64,000 nt of DNA, taken from the NCBI RefSeq assembly GCF_051967035.1, contig NZ_JBQCKK010000001.1, forward strand, positions 62,001 through 126,000, read 5' to 3'. Within the stretch, counting starts at the first letter, position 1; each line of letters opens with the position of its first letter. This document shows, in pieces, positions 50,210 through 59,035 of this stretch. The DNA is from Brevibacillus sp051967035 (lineage in GTDB: Bacteria; Bacillota; Bacilli; Brevibacillales; Brevibacillaceae). The notes under the pieces are model-generated. The model searched no databases, had not been told where the DNA came from, and worked only from the letters and a program-made list of their open reading frames with translations. The position numbers were made by a program, and so were the translations under genes.

Positions 50210-51388
50210 ATGGCGAAGCATATTCTCATTTTGGGCGGCGGCTACGGCGGATTGCTGTCCGCTTTGGCTGCACGCAAATACATGACGGCGGAAGAAGCGG
50301 AAATCACGCTTGTGAACCGTTTTCCTACTCACCAGATCATTACGGAGCTGCACCGCCTGGCAGTAGGAAACCTGTCTGAGCAAAACGTGGCGCTGCCGCT
50401 GGAAAGACTGTTGCGAGGCAAAGACATCAACCTCGTGATTGATACCGTGGAAAAAATCGGTCTCGAATCGCAGCGCGTGACGCTGGCGAGCGGCGAGTCC
50501 ATCAAATACGATGCGCTGGTGATTGCGCTGGGCAGCGAAACGGCATTCTTCGGCATTCCTGGCCTGCAAGAGTACAGCTTCACGCTGAAATCCGTAGAGG
50601 AAGCAAACCGTCTGCGTGCGCACCTCGAAGAGCGCGTAGCTGCATACAGCAAGAGCAAAAACAAAGCCGATGCCACCTTCGTGGTTGGCGGTGGCGGTCT
50701 GACCGGGATCGAGCTGGTTGGCGAATTTGCAGACATGCTGCCGGACCTGTGCCGCAAATACGGCGTTGATTTTGCGGATCTGTCCATCTATTGCGTAGAA
50801 GCAGGACCATCCATCCTGGCAGGCTTTGCCCCTGATCTGGTAGAGCGTGCGAAAACAAGCCTGGAAAAACGCGGCGTCCAGTTCCTGACGGGCGTTCCTG
50901 TAACGGAAATGAAGGAAACCACTGTGTGCCTGAAAGACGGCCGCACCATCGAAACCAAAACCATGGTGTGGACAGGCGGCGTACAAGGCAACCGCGTAGT
51001 GGCGGAATGCGGCATTGAAGTGAACCGCGGTCGTGCAACGGTTACCGAATACCTGCAATCCACTTCTCATCCGGAAGTCTTCCTCGCGGGCGACAGCGCG
51101 ATCGTGATGGGACCAGAAGGCCGCCCGTACCCGCCGACTGCTCAATTGGCATGGCAAATGGGCGAAGTAGTGGGCTACAACCTGTTCGCACACTTCAACG
51201 GGTCCAAAATGGACACGTTCAAGCCAGTATTCTCCGGTACGCTGGGAAGCCTAGGCCGCAAAGACGCCATCGGAACGATCGGCGCAAGCCAACTGAAGCT
51301 GAAAGGCTTGCCTGCTACCTTGATGAAGGAAGCGAGCAACGTGCGCTACCTGACGCATATCAACGGCCTCTCCGCGCTGGCCTACTAA
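50210..51388 (+). CDS. ndh: Type II NADH dehydrogenase
   Basis: Single-subunit FAD enzyme that passes electrons from NADH to menaquinone at the inner face of the membrane without pumping protons. The 392-residue product has the FAD fold HILILGGGYGGLLSALAA, the NADH fold VVGGGGLTGIELVGEFAD and EVFLAGDSAIV. The C-terminal part supplies the membrane contact. ACGGAGGA is seven bases before the ATG. Rex control is indicated upstream of yjlC. Confidence 0.95.
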   Translation: MAKHILILGGGYGGLLSALAARKYMTAEEAEITLVNRFPTHQIITELHRLAVGNLSEQNVALPLERLLRGKDINLVIDTVEKIGLESQRVTLASGESIKYDALVIALGSETAFFGIPGLQEYSFTLKSVEEANRLRAHLEERVAAYSKSKNKADATFVVGGGGLTGIELVGEFADMLPDLCRKYGVDFADLSIYCVEAGPSILAGFAPDLVERAKTSLEKRGVQFLTGVPVTEMKETTVCLKDGRTIETKTMVWTGGVQGNRVVAECGIEVNRGRATVTEYLQSTSHPEVFLAGDSAIVMGPEGRPYPPTAQLAWQMGEVVGYNLFAHFNGSKMDTFKPVFSGTLGSLGRKDAIGTIGASQLKLKGLPATLMKEASNVRYLTHINGLSALAY

Positions 51389-51414
51389 TTTCTTTCATAC
51401 GAGTAACACGCATG

Positions 51415-51441
51415 AACCCGGGATCTGGTATCCCGGGTTTT
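51415..51441 (+). terminator. Terminator of yjlC-ndh
   Basis: AACCCGGGAT (51415-51424), loop CTGGT, ATCCCGGGTT (51430-51439), TT tail. The symmetric arms may also serve the small gene on the minus strand. Confidence 0.88.
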
Positions 51442-51456
51442 CGTCTGAGTAGCCGA

Positions 51457-51609
51457 TTACTTGTTGCCGCTCGGGTCTTCGACGATGTTCGGCGATTGCG
51501 CCATTTTTTTGCCCCGCAGGTCAGCGCCAAACTGCTCCAGATTGCCTGGCTTACCCGCCGGGTGATTGTTGCGACGCTCCGATTTGTCGGTCTTTCCACG
51601 TCCTGCCAT
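51457..51609 (-). CDS. Small hydrophilic protein of unknown function (50 residues)
   Basis: A 50-residue protein preceded by a near-perfect ribosome site (AGGAGGTGAG) and followed by a terminator. It is rich in Lys, Arg, Asn and Gly (GRGKTDKSERRNNHPAGKPG; QFGADLRGKKMAQSPNI), without membrane or secretion signals. Composition and size recall small spore proteins, but I do not recognise a family. Confidence 0.65.
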   Translation of the reverse strand: MAGRGKTDKSERRNNHPAGKPGNLEQFGADLRGKKMAQSPNIVEDPSGNK

Positions 51610-51721
51610 CTGCTCACCTCCTATCCACCAGCCGCCGTTAGTTTGTGCGAAGAAAGACAGGCTCATGTAACGAGAGAGAAGGAGTCGAACAAGATTTTCT
51701 GAAAAAAGAGGCGGCCAAGGA

Positions 51722-51750
51722 TTGTCATTGCGCGCGCGATCCGTTATAAT
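51722..51750 (+). promoter_or_regulatory. Sigma-A promoter of pheB-hom-thrCB-pheA
   Basis: TTGTCA (51722-51727), 17-base spacer, TATAAT (51745-51750); 46 bases before the pheB start. Confidence 0.8.
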
Positions 51751-51795
51751 GTCCTCTATGCAGAAACAATTGTTTTTCTCAGGAGGACATTACGC

Positions 51796-52239
51796 GTGAA
51801 ACGGGACGAAAAGTTCTACTTGATACGATCTGACATCTTACCGGAATCGATCGTGAAGACGATTGAAGCGAAAAAGATGCTGGAGTCCGGCGAAGTGGAC
51901 ACCGTGAATGAGGCAGTGGAGCGGGTAGGGCTGAGCCGAAGCGCCTTTTACAAATACAAGGACGGTATCTTTCCCTTCAATGCCATGATGAGCGAAAAGA
52001 TCATGACGATCACGTTTTCGCTGGAGCACATGTCCGGTTACTTGTCCAAGGTGCTTACGTATGTAGCAGAGCAAGGCGGGAACGTCCTGACGATCAATCA
52101 GACGATTCCGTTGCAGGGGGTTGCCAACATTTCCATGTCTGTCGATATGGCCAACCTGCGCGTATCCAGCACGGAATTTCTGGAGAGCTTGCAAGAAATC
52201 CCCGGCGTTCGCAAAGCGATGATCGTCGGTAGAGGGTAA
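51796..52239 (+). CDS. pheB: ACT-domain protein PheB (UPF0735)
   Basis: A 147-residue protein starting at GTG (AGGAGGA upstream). An N-terminal helix-turn-helix-like part (ESGEVDTVNEAVERVGLSRS) is followed by a C-terminal ACT domain (about 70-147, LTYVAEQGGNVLTINQTIP). In B. subtilis pheB precedes pheA and was linked to phenylalanine synthesis, but its activity is not settled. Here it leads an operon with hom, thrC, thrB and pheA. Confidence 0.9.
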   Translation: MKRDEKFYLIRSDILPESIVKTIEAKKMLESGEVDTVNEAVERVGLSRSAFYKYKDGIFPFNAMMSEKIMTITFSLEHMSGYLSKVLTYVAEQGGNVLTINQTIPLQGVANISMSVDMANLRVSSTEFLESLQEIPGVRKAMIVGRG

Positions 52240-52263
52240 ACGAAGGGTAGGAGGAGAGAAACC

Positions 52264-53568
52264 ATGGAGAAAGAAAGCATCAAGCTGGGGTTAATGGGGT
52301 TTGGCACAGTCGGAACAGGAGTTGTCCGCATCATCCAGGCGCATCAGGACGATTTGCAAAAGCAGACAGGTCTGGGAATTGAGATCGCGAAAATTCTTGT
52401 GCAGGACAGAGAGAAATCCCGCACGATTTCTTCCCTGGAAAATCGGCTGACGACAGAGCCTGCTGAGCTTCTGGATGATCCGGACATTGAGGTGATCGTC
52501 GAGGTCATCGGCGGCATTCATCCGGCGAGGGAGTACATTCTCGCGGCATTGGAACGCGGCAAGCATGTGGTGACGGCCAATAAAGACCTGATGGCGCTGC
52601 ACGGAGCCGAAATCTTGAACAAGGCGCAGGAAAAAGGCTGCGATGTGTTTTACGAAGCGAGCGTGGCAGGCGGCATTCCGATTTTGCGCGCCCTGGTGGA
52701 AGGCTTTTCCTCTGACCGCATCACAAAAATGATGGGCATTGTCAACGGGACGACCAACTACATCCTGAGCAAAATGAGTCAGGAGGGAGCAGACTACAGC
52801 GACGTGTTGAAAGAGGCGCAAGCCCTGGGATACGCGGAAGCCAATCCCGAGTCTGACGTGGAAGGCTTCGACGCTGCCCGCAAAATGGCCATCCTGGCTA
52901 CACTCGGCTTTCGCGTGCCGATGAAGCTCGAAGACGTGGACGTCAAAGGAATCAGCTCGGTAAGCAAGGAAGACATCGCCTACGGCAAGCAGTTGGGCTA
53001 CGAAATCAAGCTGTTGGGTCTGGCCAAGCGCGATGGCGAAGCGATCGAAGTGAGCGTGCAGCCGACCATGGTGCCCAAATCGCACCCGCTGGCTTCCGTC
53101 AACGGCGTGTTCAATGCGGTGTACGTCCATGGCGAAGCGGTTGGCGAGACGATGTTCTACGGGCCGGGCGCAGGCGAGCTTCCAACGGCAACTGCCGTGG
53201 TGTCCGACCTCGTTACGGTCGTGAAAAACAGCAAGCTGGGGGTGAACGGACGCGGAACAGTCGCGCCGTACAAGGAAAAAATCCTCAAGGACGACAGCCA
53301 AAAGCAGTCGAAATATTTTCTGCGGATCGTGGTGGCAGACAAGCGCGGCGTTTTGGCGCAGATCACCCAGCTTTTGGCTGACAAAAACATTTCCCTGGAG
53401 CAAGTGATCCAGCAGCCGTACAGCAAGGGCGGCGAAGCGGAAATCATCATGGTGACGCATTTGGCTGCGAAAAGCGACATGGACAGAGTCATTGCCTACA
53501 TGGAACAAATGGACATCGTATCCAAGATTGCAAGCTGCTACCGGGTAGAAGGGGGAGACAAAGAATGA
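52264..53568 (+). CDS. hom: Homoserine dehydrogenase
   Basis: Reduces aspartate semialdehyde to homoserine. The 434-residue monofunctional enzyme has the NAD(P) fold LGLMGFGTVGTGVVRI, the signature GIVNGTTNYILSKM, the catalytic region LGYAEANPESDVEGFD and a C-terminal ACT domain (about 350-430, VVADKRGVLAQITQLLAD) that allows threonine feedback. GAGGAGAG precedes the ATG; the stop overlaps thrC. Confidence 0.96.
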   Translation: MEKESIKLGLMGFGTVGTGVVRIIQAHQDDLQKQTGLGIEIAKILVQDREKSRTISSLENRLTTEPAELLDDPDIEVIVEVIGGIHPAREYILAALERGKHVVTANKDLMALHGAEILNKAQEKGCDVFYEASVAGGIPILRALVEGFSSDRITKMMGIVNGTTNYILSKMSQEGADYSDVLKEAQALGYAEANPESDVEGFDAARKMAILATLGFRVPMKLEDVDVKGISSVSKEDIAYGKQLGYEIKLLGLAKRDGEAIEVSVQPTMVPKSHPLASVNGVFNAVYVHGEAVGETMFYGPGAGELPTATAVVSDLVTVVKNSKLGVNGRGTVAPYKEKILKDDSQKQSKYFLRIVVADKRGVLAQITQLLADKNISLEQVIQQPYSKGGEAEIIMVTHLAAKSDMDRVIAYMEQMDIVSKIASCYRVEGGDKE

Positions 53569-54647
53569 ATGCGGATCGACAATCTGGCATTATCGCGCGC
53601 TACCGGGAGTTTCTCCCGGTTACGGACAAGACGCCGCTCATCAGCCTGCACGAAGGAAATACACCGTTGATTCACGCGCCCAACCTGTCCAAACAGCTTG
53701 GCGTCGAGCTGTACGTGAAATACGAGGGGCTGAATCCGACAGGCTCGTTCAAGGACAGGGGCATGGTCATGGCCGTCGCCAAGGCAGTAGAGGAAGGCAG
53801 CAACACGATCATGTGCGCTTCCACCGGCAATACGTCGGCTGCCGCCGCTGCTTACGCTGCACGCTCCGGCCTGCGCTGCATCGTGCTGATTCCGAGCGGC
53901 AACATCGCTTTGGGCAAGCTGGCGCAGGCGATTGCGTATGGCGCGGAAGTGATCGCCATCGACGGCAACTTCGACGAGGCGCTGAACATCGTCCGCGACA
54001 TTACCGCGAAAGAGCCGATCACGCTCGTCAATTCCGTCAACCCGTACCGGATCGAAGGGCAAAAGACAGGAGCGTTCGAGGTGTGCGACGCCTTGTCTGA
54101 CGCTCCGGACATCTTGGCGATTCCCGTTGGCAACGCCGGAAACATCACCGCCTACTGGAAAGGCTTCCAGGAGTACAAGGAAGCGGGCAAATCCAGCCGC
54201 TTGCCGCATATGTACGGCTTCCAGGCGGCGGGAGCGGCGCCTCTCGTGCTCGGACAGTCTGTCCCCAACCCGGAGACGATCGCAACGGCCATCCGTATCG
54301 GCAACCCGGCAAGCAAGGAGGGCGCCCTGAAGGCGATCGCCGAATCGAGCGGACTCGTCGACAGCGTGACCGATGAGGAAATCATGCAGGCATACCAGCT
54401 TTTGGCGAAAACGGAAGGCGTCTTCTGCGAGCCGGCATCTGCCGCTTCGCTGGCGGGCATCATCAAGCTGCATCGGGCCGGGAAGCTTCCGCAAGGGGCC
54501 AAAGTAGCTTGCGTCTTGACCGGAAATGGCTTGAAGGACCCGAATATCGCCCTGAAGCTCGTAGGAGAAGAGCCGCGCTCGGTGCCTGCGACACACGAGG
54601 CCGTCATGGAGCTGGTTCGCCAGAGCGGGAGCGAAGTCGCGTCATGA
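53565..54647 (+). CDS. thrC: Threonine synthase
   Basis: PLP enzyme making threonine from O-phosphohomoserine. The 360-residue short-type protein has the PLP lysine at residue 63 (NPTGSFKDRGM), CASTGNTSAAAAAYA and PVGNAGNITAYW. It overlaps hom by four bases (ATGA) and thrB by four bases, so translation is coupled through the three genes. Confidence 0.96.
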   Translation: MNADRQSGIIARYREFLPVTDKTPLISLHEGNTPLIHAPNLSKQLGVELYVKYEGLNPTGSFKDRGMVMAVAKAVEEGSNTIMCASTGNTSAAAAAYAARSGLRCIVLIPSGNIALGKLAQAIAYGAEVIAIDGNFDEALNIVRDITAKEPITLVNSVNPYRIEGQKTGAFEVCDALSDAPDILAIPVGNAGNITAYWKGFQEYKEAGKSSRLPHMYGFQAAGAAPLVLGQSVPNPETIATAIRIGNPASKEGALKAIAESSGLVDSVTDEEIMQAYQLLAKTEGVFCEPASAASLAGIIKLHRAGKLPQGAKVACVLTGNGLKDPNIALKLVGEEPRSVPATHEAVMELVRQSGSEVAS

Positions 54648-55573
54648 GCGGACAGCGCGTAAAAGTAACGATTCCCGCAAGCACAGCCAATCTGGGTCCG
54701 GGCTTCGATGCTGTGGGAATGGCTTTTCAACTGTATTCGGTCGTGGAAATGGAAATCAGTGAGCGGACAACCGTCGAGCTGGTTGGCAAGGAGCTGCAAG
54801 GAACCCCGGCGGACAAGAGCAACCTGTTGTATCAGGTAGCCGCCGGTTTGTTTGCCGAAGCCGGGCTGGCAGTACCGGGGCTTGCGATACGGGCATCGAG
54901 CGAAGCTCCCCTGACGCGCGGGCTGGGAAGCAGTGCCGCAGCGATTGTCGGTGCGCTGGTGGCGGCGAATCAGCTTGCCGGGGAGCCGTTTACCCGCGAA
55001 GAGCTGTTCGACCGGGCGACAGCGCTGGAGGGGCACCCCGACAATGTAGGGGCCGCCATGTTTGGCGGTATCATCGTGGCGACTATGCCACAGGAAGCGG
55101 GAGAGACTGTGCCGTATGTCCGTTTCACTCCCCCCGTCGGCCTGCAAGCGCTCGCGATCATCCCGGATTTTATGCTGGAGACGCAAAAAGCGCGCCACGT
55201 TCTGCCGCAGGTGTACAGCAAAGAAGATGTTGTATATAATGTGGGACATAGCAGTTTGCTCGTTGCCGCATTGGCACAGGGCAGACTCGACCTGATGGGA
55301 CGGGCCATGTCGGATCGGCTGCATCAACCGTATCGCGCCAAACTTGTTCCAGGCTTGACGGAAATTCTGGAGAAAGCGACGGAACACGGTGCCATAGGCG
55401 CTGCCCTGAGCGGCGCGGGGCCTACGATTCTTTGCTTCTTTTCTTCCGAGGAGGAGAAGAGGCAGTTGAGCGCATTCGTGGACAGGGTAATGAACGGACA
55501 CGGCATTGCCTACCGTGAATTGATTTTGCAGCCGGACGACAATGGCGTACAAGTAGAAATCCATCAGAGATAG
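54644..55573 (+). CDS. thrB: Homoserine kinase
   Basis: GHMP-family kinase phosphorylating homoserine. The 309-residue product begins VKVTIPASTANLGPGFDAVG, has the ATP loop RGLGSSAAAIVGALVAAN and the late motif GAIGAALSGAGPTI. The ATG at 54644 overlaps the thrC stop; the frame extends upstream inside thrC but has no ribosome site. Confidence 0.96.
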   Translation: MSGQRVKVTIPASTANLGPGFDAVGMAFQLYSVVEMEISERTTVELVGKELQGTPADKSNLLYQVAAGLFAEAGLAVPGLAIRASSEAPLTRGLGSSAAAIVGALVAANQLAGEPFTREELFDRATALEGHPDNVGAAMFGGIIVATMPQEAGETVPYVRFTPPVGLQALAIIPDFMLETQKARHVLPQVYSKEDVVYNVGHSSLLVAALAQGRLDLMGRAMSDRLHQPYRAKLVPGLTEILEKATEHGAIGAALSGAGPTILCFFSSEEEKRQLSAFVDRVMNGHGIAYRELILQPDDNGVQVEIHQR

Positions 55574-55595
55574 AACATAGTGGATAGGAGAACGC

Positions 55596-56459
55596 ATGGA
55601 GAAGAAACTCGCTTTTCTCGGACCACGCGGAACGTTCACGGAAGAGGCGGCTCGGGCTTTCGTACAAGACCAGCCGATCTCGCTCGTTCCGTACCCGAGC
55701 ATTATCGATGTGCTGAACGCCGTTTCCGGCAAGGAAGTGGCATTCGGGGTCGTGCCGATGGAAAATTCCATCGAGGGAACTGTCAATTCCACCCTGGACT
55801 GGCTCATTCACGAAGTCGACCTGCCGATTATGGCCGAGCTGGCGCTGCCCATTACGCAAAACCTGCTGGTGGCAAAACGAAACGAGCCATTGCCGCTGTC
55901 TGCCATTACGAAGGTCTTGTCGCATCCGCAAGCGATCGCCCAAAGTCACAACTTTTTGCGGGAAAACTTGCCGCACGCCCAGATCGAGTACGTAAACAGC
56001 ACAGCGCTTGCAGCAAAAACCGTGAGCGAGCATCCCGAAGAACCATGGGCCGCTGTCGGCACCAGGCTGAATGTGGACATTTATCCGCTGGAATTCGCGC
56101 GCGAGCAAATTCAAGATTATTCGAATAACTACACCCGCTTTGTGCTCGTCGGTCTTGAGCCGCTTGCGCTGCCGGCGTCTGCGCGCGAAAAGACGACGAT
56201 TCTCGTCACGCTGCCGGAAGACTTTCCGGGGGCCTTGTACCAGGTGCTGGCGGCGTTTGCCTGGAGAAAGCTGAACCTGTCGCGGATTGAATCCCGCCCG
56301 ACGAAAAAGGGATTGGGAAGCTACTATTTTGTCATTGATATCGAGCAAAAAATGGACGATGTTCTGCTGCCGGGAGCCTTTGCCGAGATTGAAGCGATCG
56401 GCTGTCAGGTGCGCCAGTTGGGAACGTATCCGTTTTACCTGCAAGAAGCCAATTTGTAG
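55596..56459 (+). CDS. pheA: Prephenate dehydratase
   Basis: Converts prephenate to phenylpyruvate. The 287-residue monofunctional enzyme starts FLGPRGTFTEEAARAF, has PMENSIEGTVNSTLDWL and the catalytic NYTRFVLVG, and ends with an ACT domain (about 200-280, LPEDFPGALYQVLAAFAW) for phenylalanine inhibition, including ESRPTKKGLGSYYF. It follows thrB after 22 bases. Confidence 0.96.
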   Translation: MEKKLAFLGPRGTFTEEAARAFVQDQPISLVPYPSIIDVLNAVSGKEVAFGVVPMENSIEGTVNSTLDWLIHEVDLPIMAELALPITQNLLVAKRNEPLPLSAITKVLSHPQAIAQSHNFLRENLPHAQIEYVNSTALAAKTVSEHPEEPWAAVGTRLNVDIYPLEFAREQIQDYSNNYTRFVLVGLEPLALPASAREKTTILVTLPEDFPGALYQVLAAFAWRKLNLSRIESRPTKKGLGSYYFVIDIEQKMDDVLLPGAFAEIEAIGCQVRQLGTYPFYLQEANL

Positions 56460-56480
56460 AAATTGGCTTCTTGCTTTTTT
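56441..56480 (+). terminator. Terminator overlapping the pheA stop codon
   Basis: Perfect 15-base-pair stem (56441-56455 with 56460-56474), GTAG loop holding the pheA stop TAG (56457-56459), six T. Confidence 0.95.
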
Positions 56481-56531
56481 CTCCCTCGCTCAAGAAAGCA
56501 AAGGCGTAAAGGAGCAAAACGCCCATGGGTG

Positions 56532-56539
56532 CATACCAT
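56532..56539 (+). promoter_or_regulatory. Candidate sigma-E -10 of safA
   Basis: CATACCAT, one base from the sigma-E -10 CATACAAT, 33 bases before the start codon. The -35 region is not recognisable. Confidence 0.4.
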
Positions 56540-56571
56540 GGTAGGGAGTTTTCACGCGAGGGAGGAGAAAC

Positions 56572-57918
56572 ATGAGGATTCACATCGTACAAAAAGGCGA
56601 GAGCATGTGGAAGATCGCCAAAAAATACGGCGTCGATTACAAGGAACTGCTGCGCTTGAACAGCCAGATCAAAACTCCCGACACGATCTATCCAGGAGCG
56701 AGAATCAAAATTCCGGCAAAGCGCGTTCCTGTCAGGCCACAGCCACGAACAACGCCTCACCCGATGAGCGAGGCGGCTCCATATGTGAAAGAACGACCGA
56801 TTACCGAACCAGAGTCGGATGACGTGCCGATGCAGATTGAGCGGCGTCCGATTGAGCGGGAAGAAGAAGAGGAGGTACGGATTGAGTCGGAATCCAAACC
56901 ACGAGTAAGCTCGGAGATTCCGCATACGCCGCCAGCGAAGGAGAGGCCCCCGGCTTCGCCAGCCCCGTCTGTGTCGCCAGAGACGATCCGGCCAACGCCT
57001 ACACCTACACCTACACCGAAAACGCTGCCGGAGAGGGTCGTTCCGAAAGCGCCGACTGGACCGAATCTCAACCTGGAACCGCAGAGGCCACCAGTGCCAA
57101 CGATGCCAGCCCGGCCCACCGTTCCGCCCGTGCAGCCAACGCAGGTAAGCCCGTATATCTACCAGCCTCCCAGCCCGCCGAACATCCCGATGCCGAATCT
57201 ACCGCTGCTGCCGCCTACACAGATCAGGCCGCTTCAGCCGCAGACACCGCCTGCTATCCAGTGCCCGCCATGCCCGCCTGCTCCGATTCAGCCAAACAGA
57301 CCGCCAGCCCAGGTGAGGCCGTTTTCGCCGCCGCCACCGCCGCAGATGCGCCCGATGCCGCCGGCACATCCGCAGCAGCACATGAGACCGCTGCCGCCTG
57401 CGCCACAGTTTCGGCCATGCCCGCCTGTGCGACCTTGCCCGCCGTGCGCAGCTCCGAGAATGCCTTGGCCGCAGCAGCCGGGAAGGCAGCAGCTCAGCCC
57501 GCAGCACGTGGGGCCAGGACCGTGGCCAAGGCCGTTCGCAGGACCGGGACAGCCCATGCCGCCATTTCCGGGGATGATCCCATTCGGAATGGCTCCGATG
57601 CGTCCACTGCCACTGTATCCGCAACCGCCGATGCATCCACCGCATCCGCCCATGCCGATGCCATATCCACCGCCTCTGCCAAGACAGCCTCATGCGAAGT
57701 TGCCTGCATGCCCAGAACAAGTGGAATCATCGTCATCATGTGAGTGTTCTTCGGCCAGCCCGGTGTACAGAAAGCGCAGACGCGTGAAAAGCAGCCGTGG
57801 CCCGCAGCCGTTTCCCAACAACATGATGCTTCCCCCTACCCAGTGCGTCGCCTCCATGCCCGAACAAGGCGCATGGCCAAACTGGGGAGACGGACTCGAT
57901 GAATCCTCTTCGTACTGA
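56572..57918 (+). CDS. safA: Spore coat assembly protein SafA-like, LysM and proline-rich
   Basis: A 448-residue protein. Residues 1-45 are a LysM domain (HIVQKGESMWKIAKKYGVDY, LNSQIKTPDTIYPGARIKI) for binding peptidoglycan of the cortex. Residues about 50-120 are acidic. From about 125 to 390 the sequence is dominated by proline with Gln, Met and His, including repeated CPPCPP. The tail has a Ser/Cys stretch (ESSSSCECSSAS) and a basic patch. SafA directs inner-coat assembly and interacts with SpoVID, which is also in the window. GAGGGAGGAG precedes the ATG. Confidence 0.85.
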   Translation: MRIHIVQKGESMWKIAKKYGVDYKELLRLNSQIKTPDTIYPGARIKIPAKRVPVRPQPRTTPHPMSEAAPYVKERPITEPESDDVPMQIERRPIEREEEEEVRIESESKPRVSSEIPHTPPAKERPPASPAPSVSPETIRPTPTPTPTPKTLPERVVPKAPTGPNLNLEPQRPPVPTMPARPTVPPVQPTQVSPYIYQPPSPPNIPMPNLPLLPPTQIRPLQPQTPPAIQCPPCPPAPIQPNRPPAQVRPFSPPPPPQMRPMPPAHPQQHMRPLPPAPQFRPCPPVRPCPPCAAPRMPWPQQPGRQQLSPQHVGPGPWPRPFAGPGQPMPPFPGMIPFGMAPMRPLPLYPQPPMHPPHPPMPMPYPPPLPRQPHAKLPACPEQVESSSSCECSSASPVYRKRRRVKSSRGPQPFPNNMMLPPTQCVASMPEQGAWPNWGDGLDESSSY

Positions 57919-57929
57919 GAGGGACGGCT

Positions 57930-58958
57930 ATGAACAAAGGACTCATACCGGCGATCGAAAAAGCGTTTCGTTGTCAGGTGCATGGGGTTAAGCCGAAGAG
58001 GAACGTCAATTTGCTCAAAACAGACCGGGGACACTGGATCCTCAAAGGGTATAAGCAGGTGGAGAAGGCAGTATGGGTCACGGAGTTAGCCGACGCCTTG
58101 AGGCAAAAGGGCTTTATTCACACGGTGCACTACGTCTCCGATACGGACGGGGCCAAAATCTTTCCGTTCGAAGATCGTTATTACACGATCATGAAGCTGA
58201 TCGACGGCGAGGAAGCCGATAACGCGTCCCTCTACGACGTGAAAAAGACAGCGGAGACACTGGCTCGTTTTCATGTCGCGGCGCAAGGCTTTCCCGTCTC
58301 TCACTCGTATGCGTACGAAGGCAAGCCGAATTTGCTCGACAAATGGGAGAGCCGCCTGGAATACTTCGAGCGTCTCACTTGGATGATCGAGCAAAACGGC
58401 CCGCAAAACAAGCTGGAGCAAATCATCGCTCACGCTGCCGATGAAGTGTTGCGCGACGGTCAGCAGCTATTGCAGTCTGCCTACAAGCTGCCGTTGACGC
58501 CGGAAATGTTCGCGGCCATGGAGAGAGGGACGCTTGCGCATCGTGACGTTGCGAGCCACAACTTTTTGCTCACCCAGCGAGGAAGCTGCTATCTCATCGA
58601 CCTGGATACGGTCGGCCACGACATCCAGCTCGTCGATCTCGTCCAGCTGATGTCGCGTATGCTGCTGATGCAGGACTATCGCATGGAATCGTTTGTGGAA
58701 GCCATGGAAGCGTACAGCAATGTCAATTACTTGAGCGACACGCAAATCTGGACGGTTCATCAACTGCTTCGTTACCCCGATAATTTTTTGCGCGAGGTGA
58801 CAGGATTGTACAGCAGGCGACCAGGCTACCATATGCGCGGGGTCCTGCAGCTTGTGATGCTAGAGGGAAGACTTGCCCAAAACCGGCAAAAATTTTTGAA
58901 TGACGGGGAGCGCATCTTTCAGCGCTCGCCGTGGGGAGAATATCATTTTGTTGGATAA
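57930..58958 (+). CDS. CotS-family spore coat protein (kinase-like)
   Basis: A 342-residue protein of the CotS/YutH type, the third in the window. The kinase-like fold shows NLLKTDRGHWILKGYKQVEK (nucleotide region with Lys), FPFEDRYYTIMKLIDGEEAD, the catalytic loop LAHRDVASHNFLL with intact HRD, and YLIDLDTVGHD with the metal-binding Asp. Unlike the copy at 17955 it keeps the catalytic residues and may be an active kinase. It follows safA after 11 bases. Confidence 0.87.
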   Translation: MNKGLIPAIEKAFRCQVHGVKPKRNVNLLKTDRGHWILKGYKQVEKAVWVTELADALRQKGFIHTVHYVSDTDGAKIFPFEDRYYTIMKLIDGEEADNASLYDVKKTAETLARFHVAAQGFPVSHSYAYEGKPNLLDKWESRLEYFERLTWMIEQNGPQNKLEQIIAHAADEVLRDGQQLLQSAYKLPLTPEMFAAMERGTLAHRDVASHNFLLTQRGSCYLIDLDTVGHDIQLVDLVQLMSRMLLMQDYRMESFVEAMEAYSNVNYLSDTQIWTVHQLLRYPDNFLREVTGLYSRRPGYHMRGVLQLVMLEGRLAQNRQKFLNDGERIFQRSPWGEYHFVG

Positions 58959-58980
58959 ACGTGCGCTTGCGCGATTACGG

Positions 58981-59018
58981 AAAAAACATCCCTCTTTCTT
59001 TGCAAGAGGGATGTTTTT
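58981..59018. terminator. Bidirectional terminator between convergent genes
   Basis: Perfect 15-base-pair stem (58982-58996 with 59004-59018) whose arms begin with five A and end with five T, serving the CotS gene (+) and the nucleotidase gene (-). Confidence 0.92.
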
Positions 59019-59035
59019 CATGGGAAACGCCATGC

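Noticed and set aside
57261..57743. Alanine-rich frame inside safA
   Set aside because: Frame-shifted reading of proline codons (CCG/GCC), no start signal; the LysM frame is the real one.
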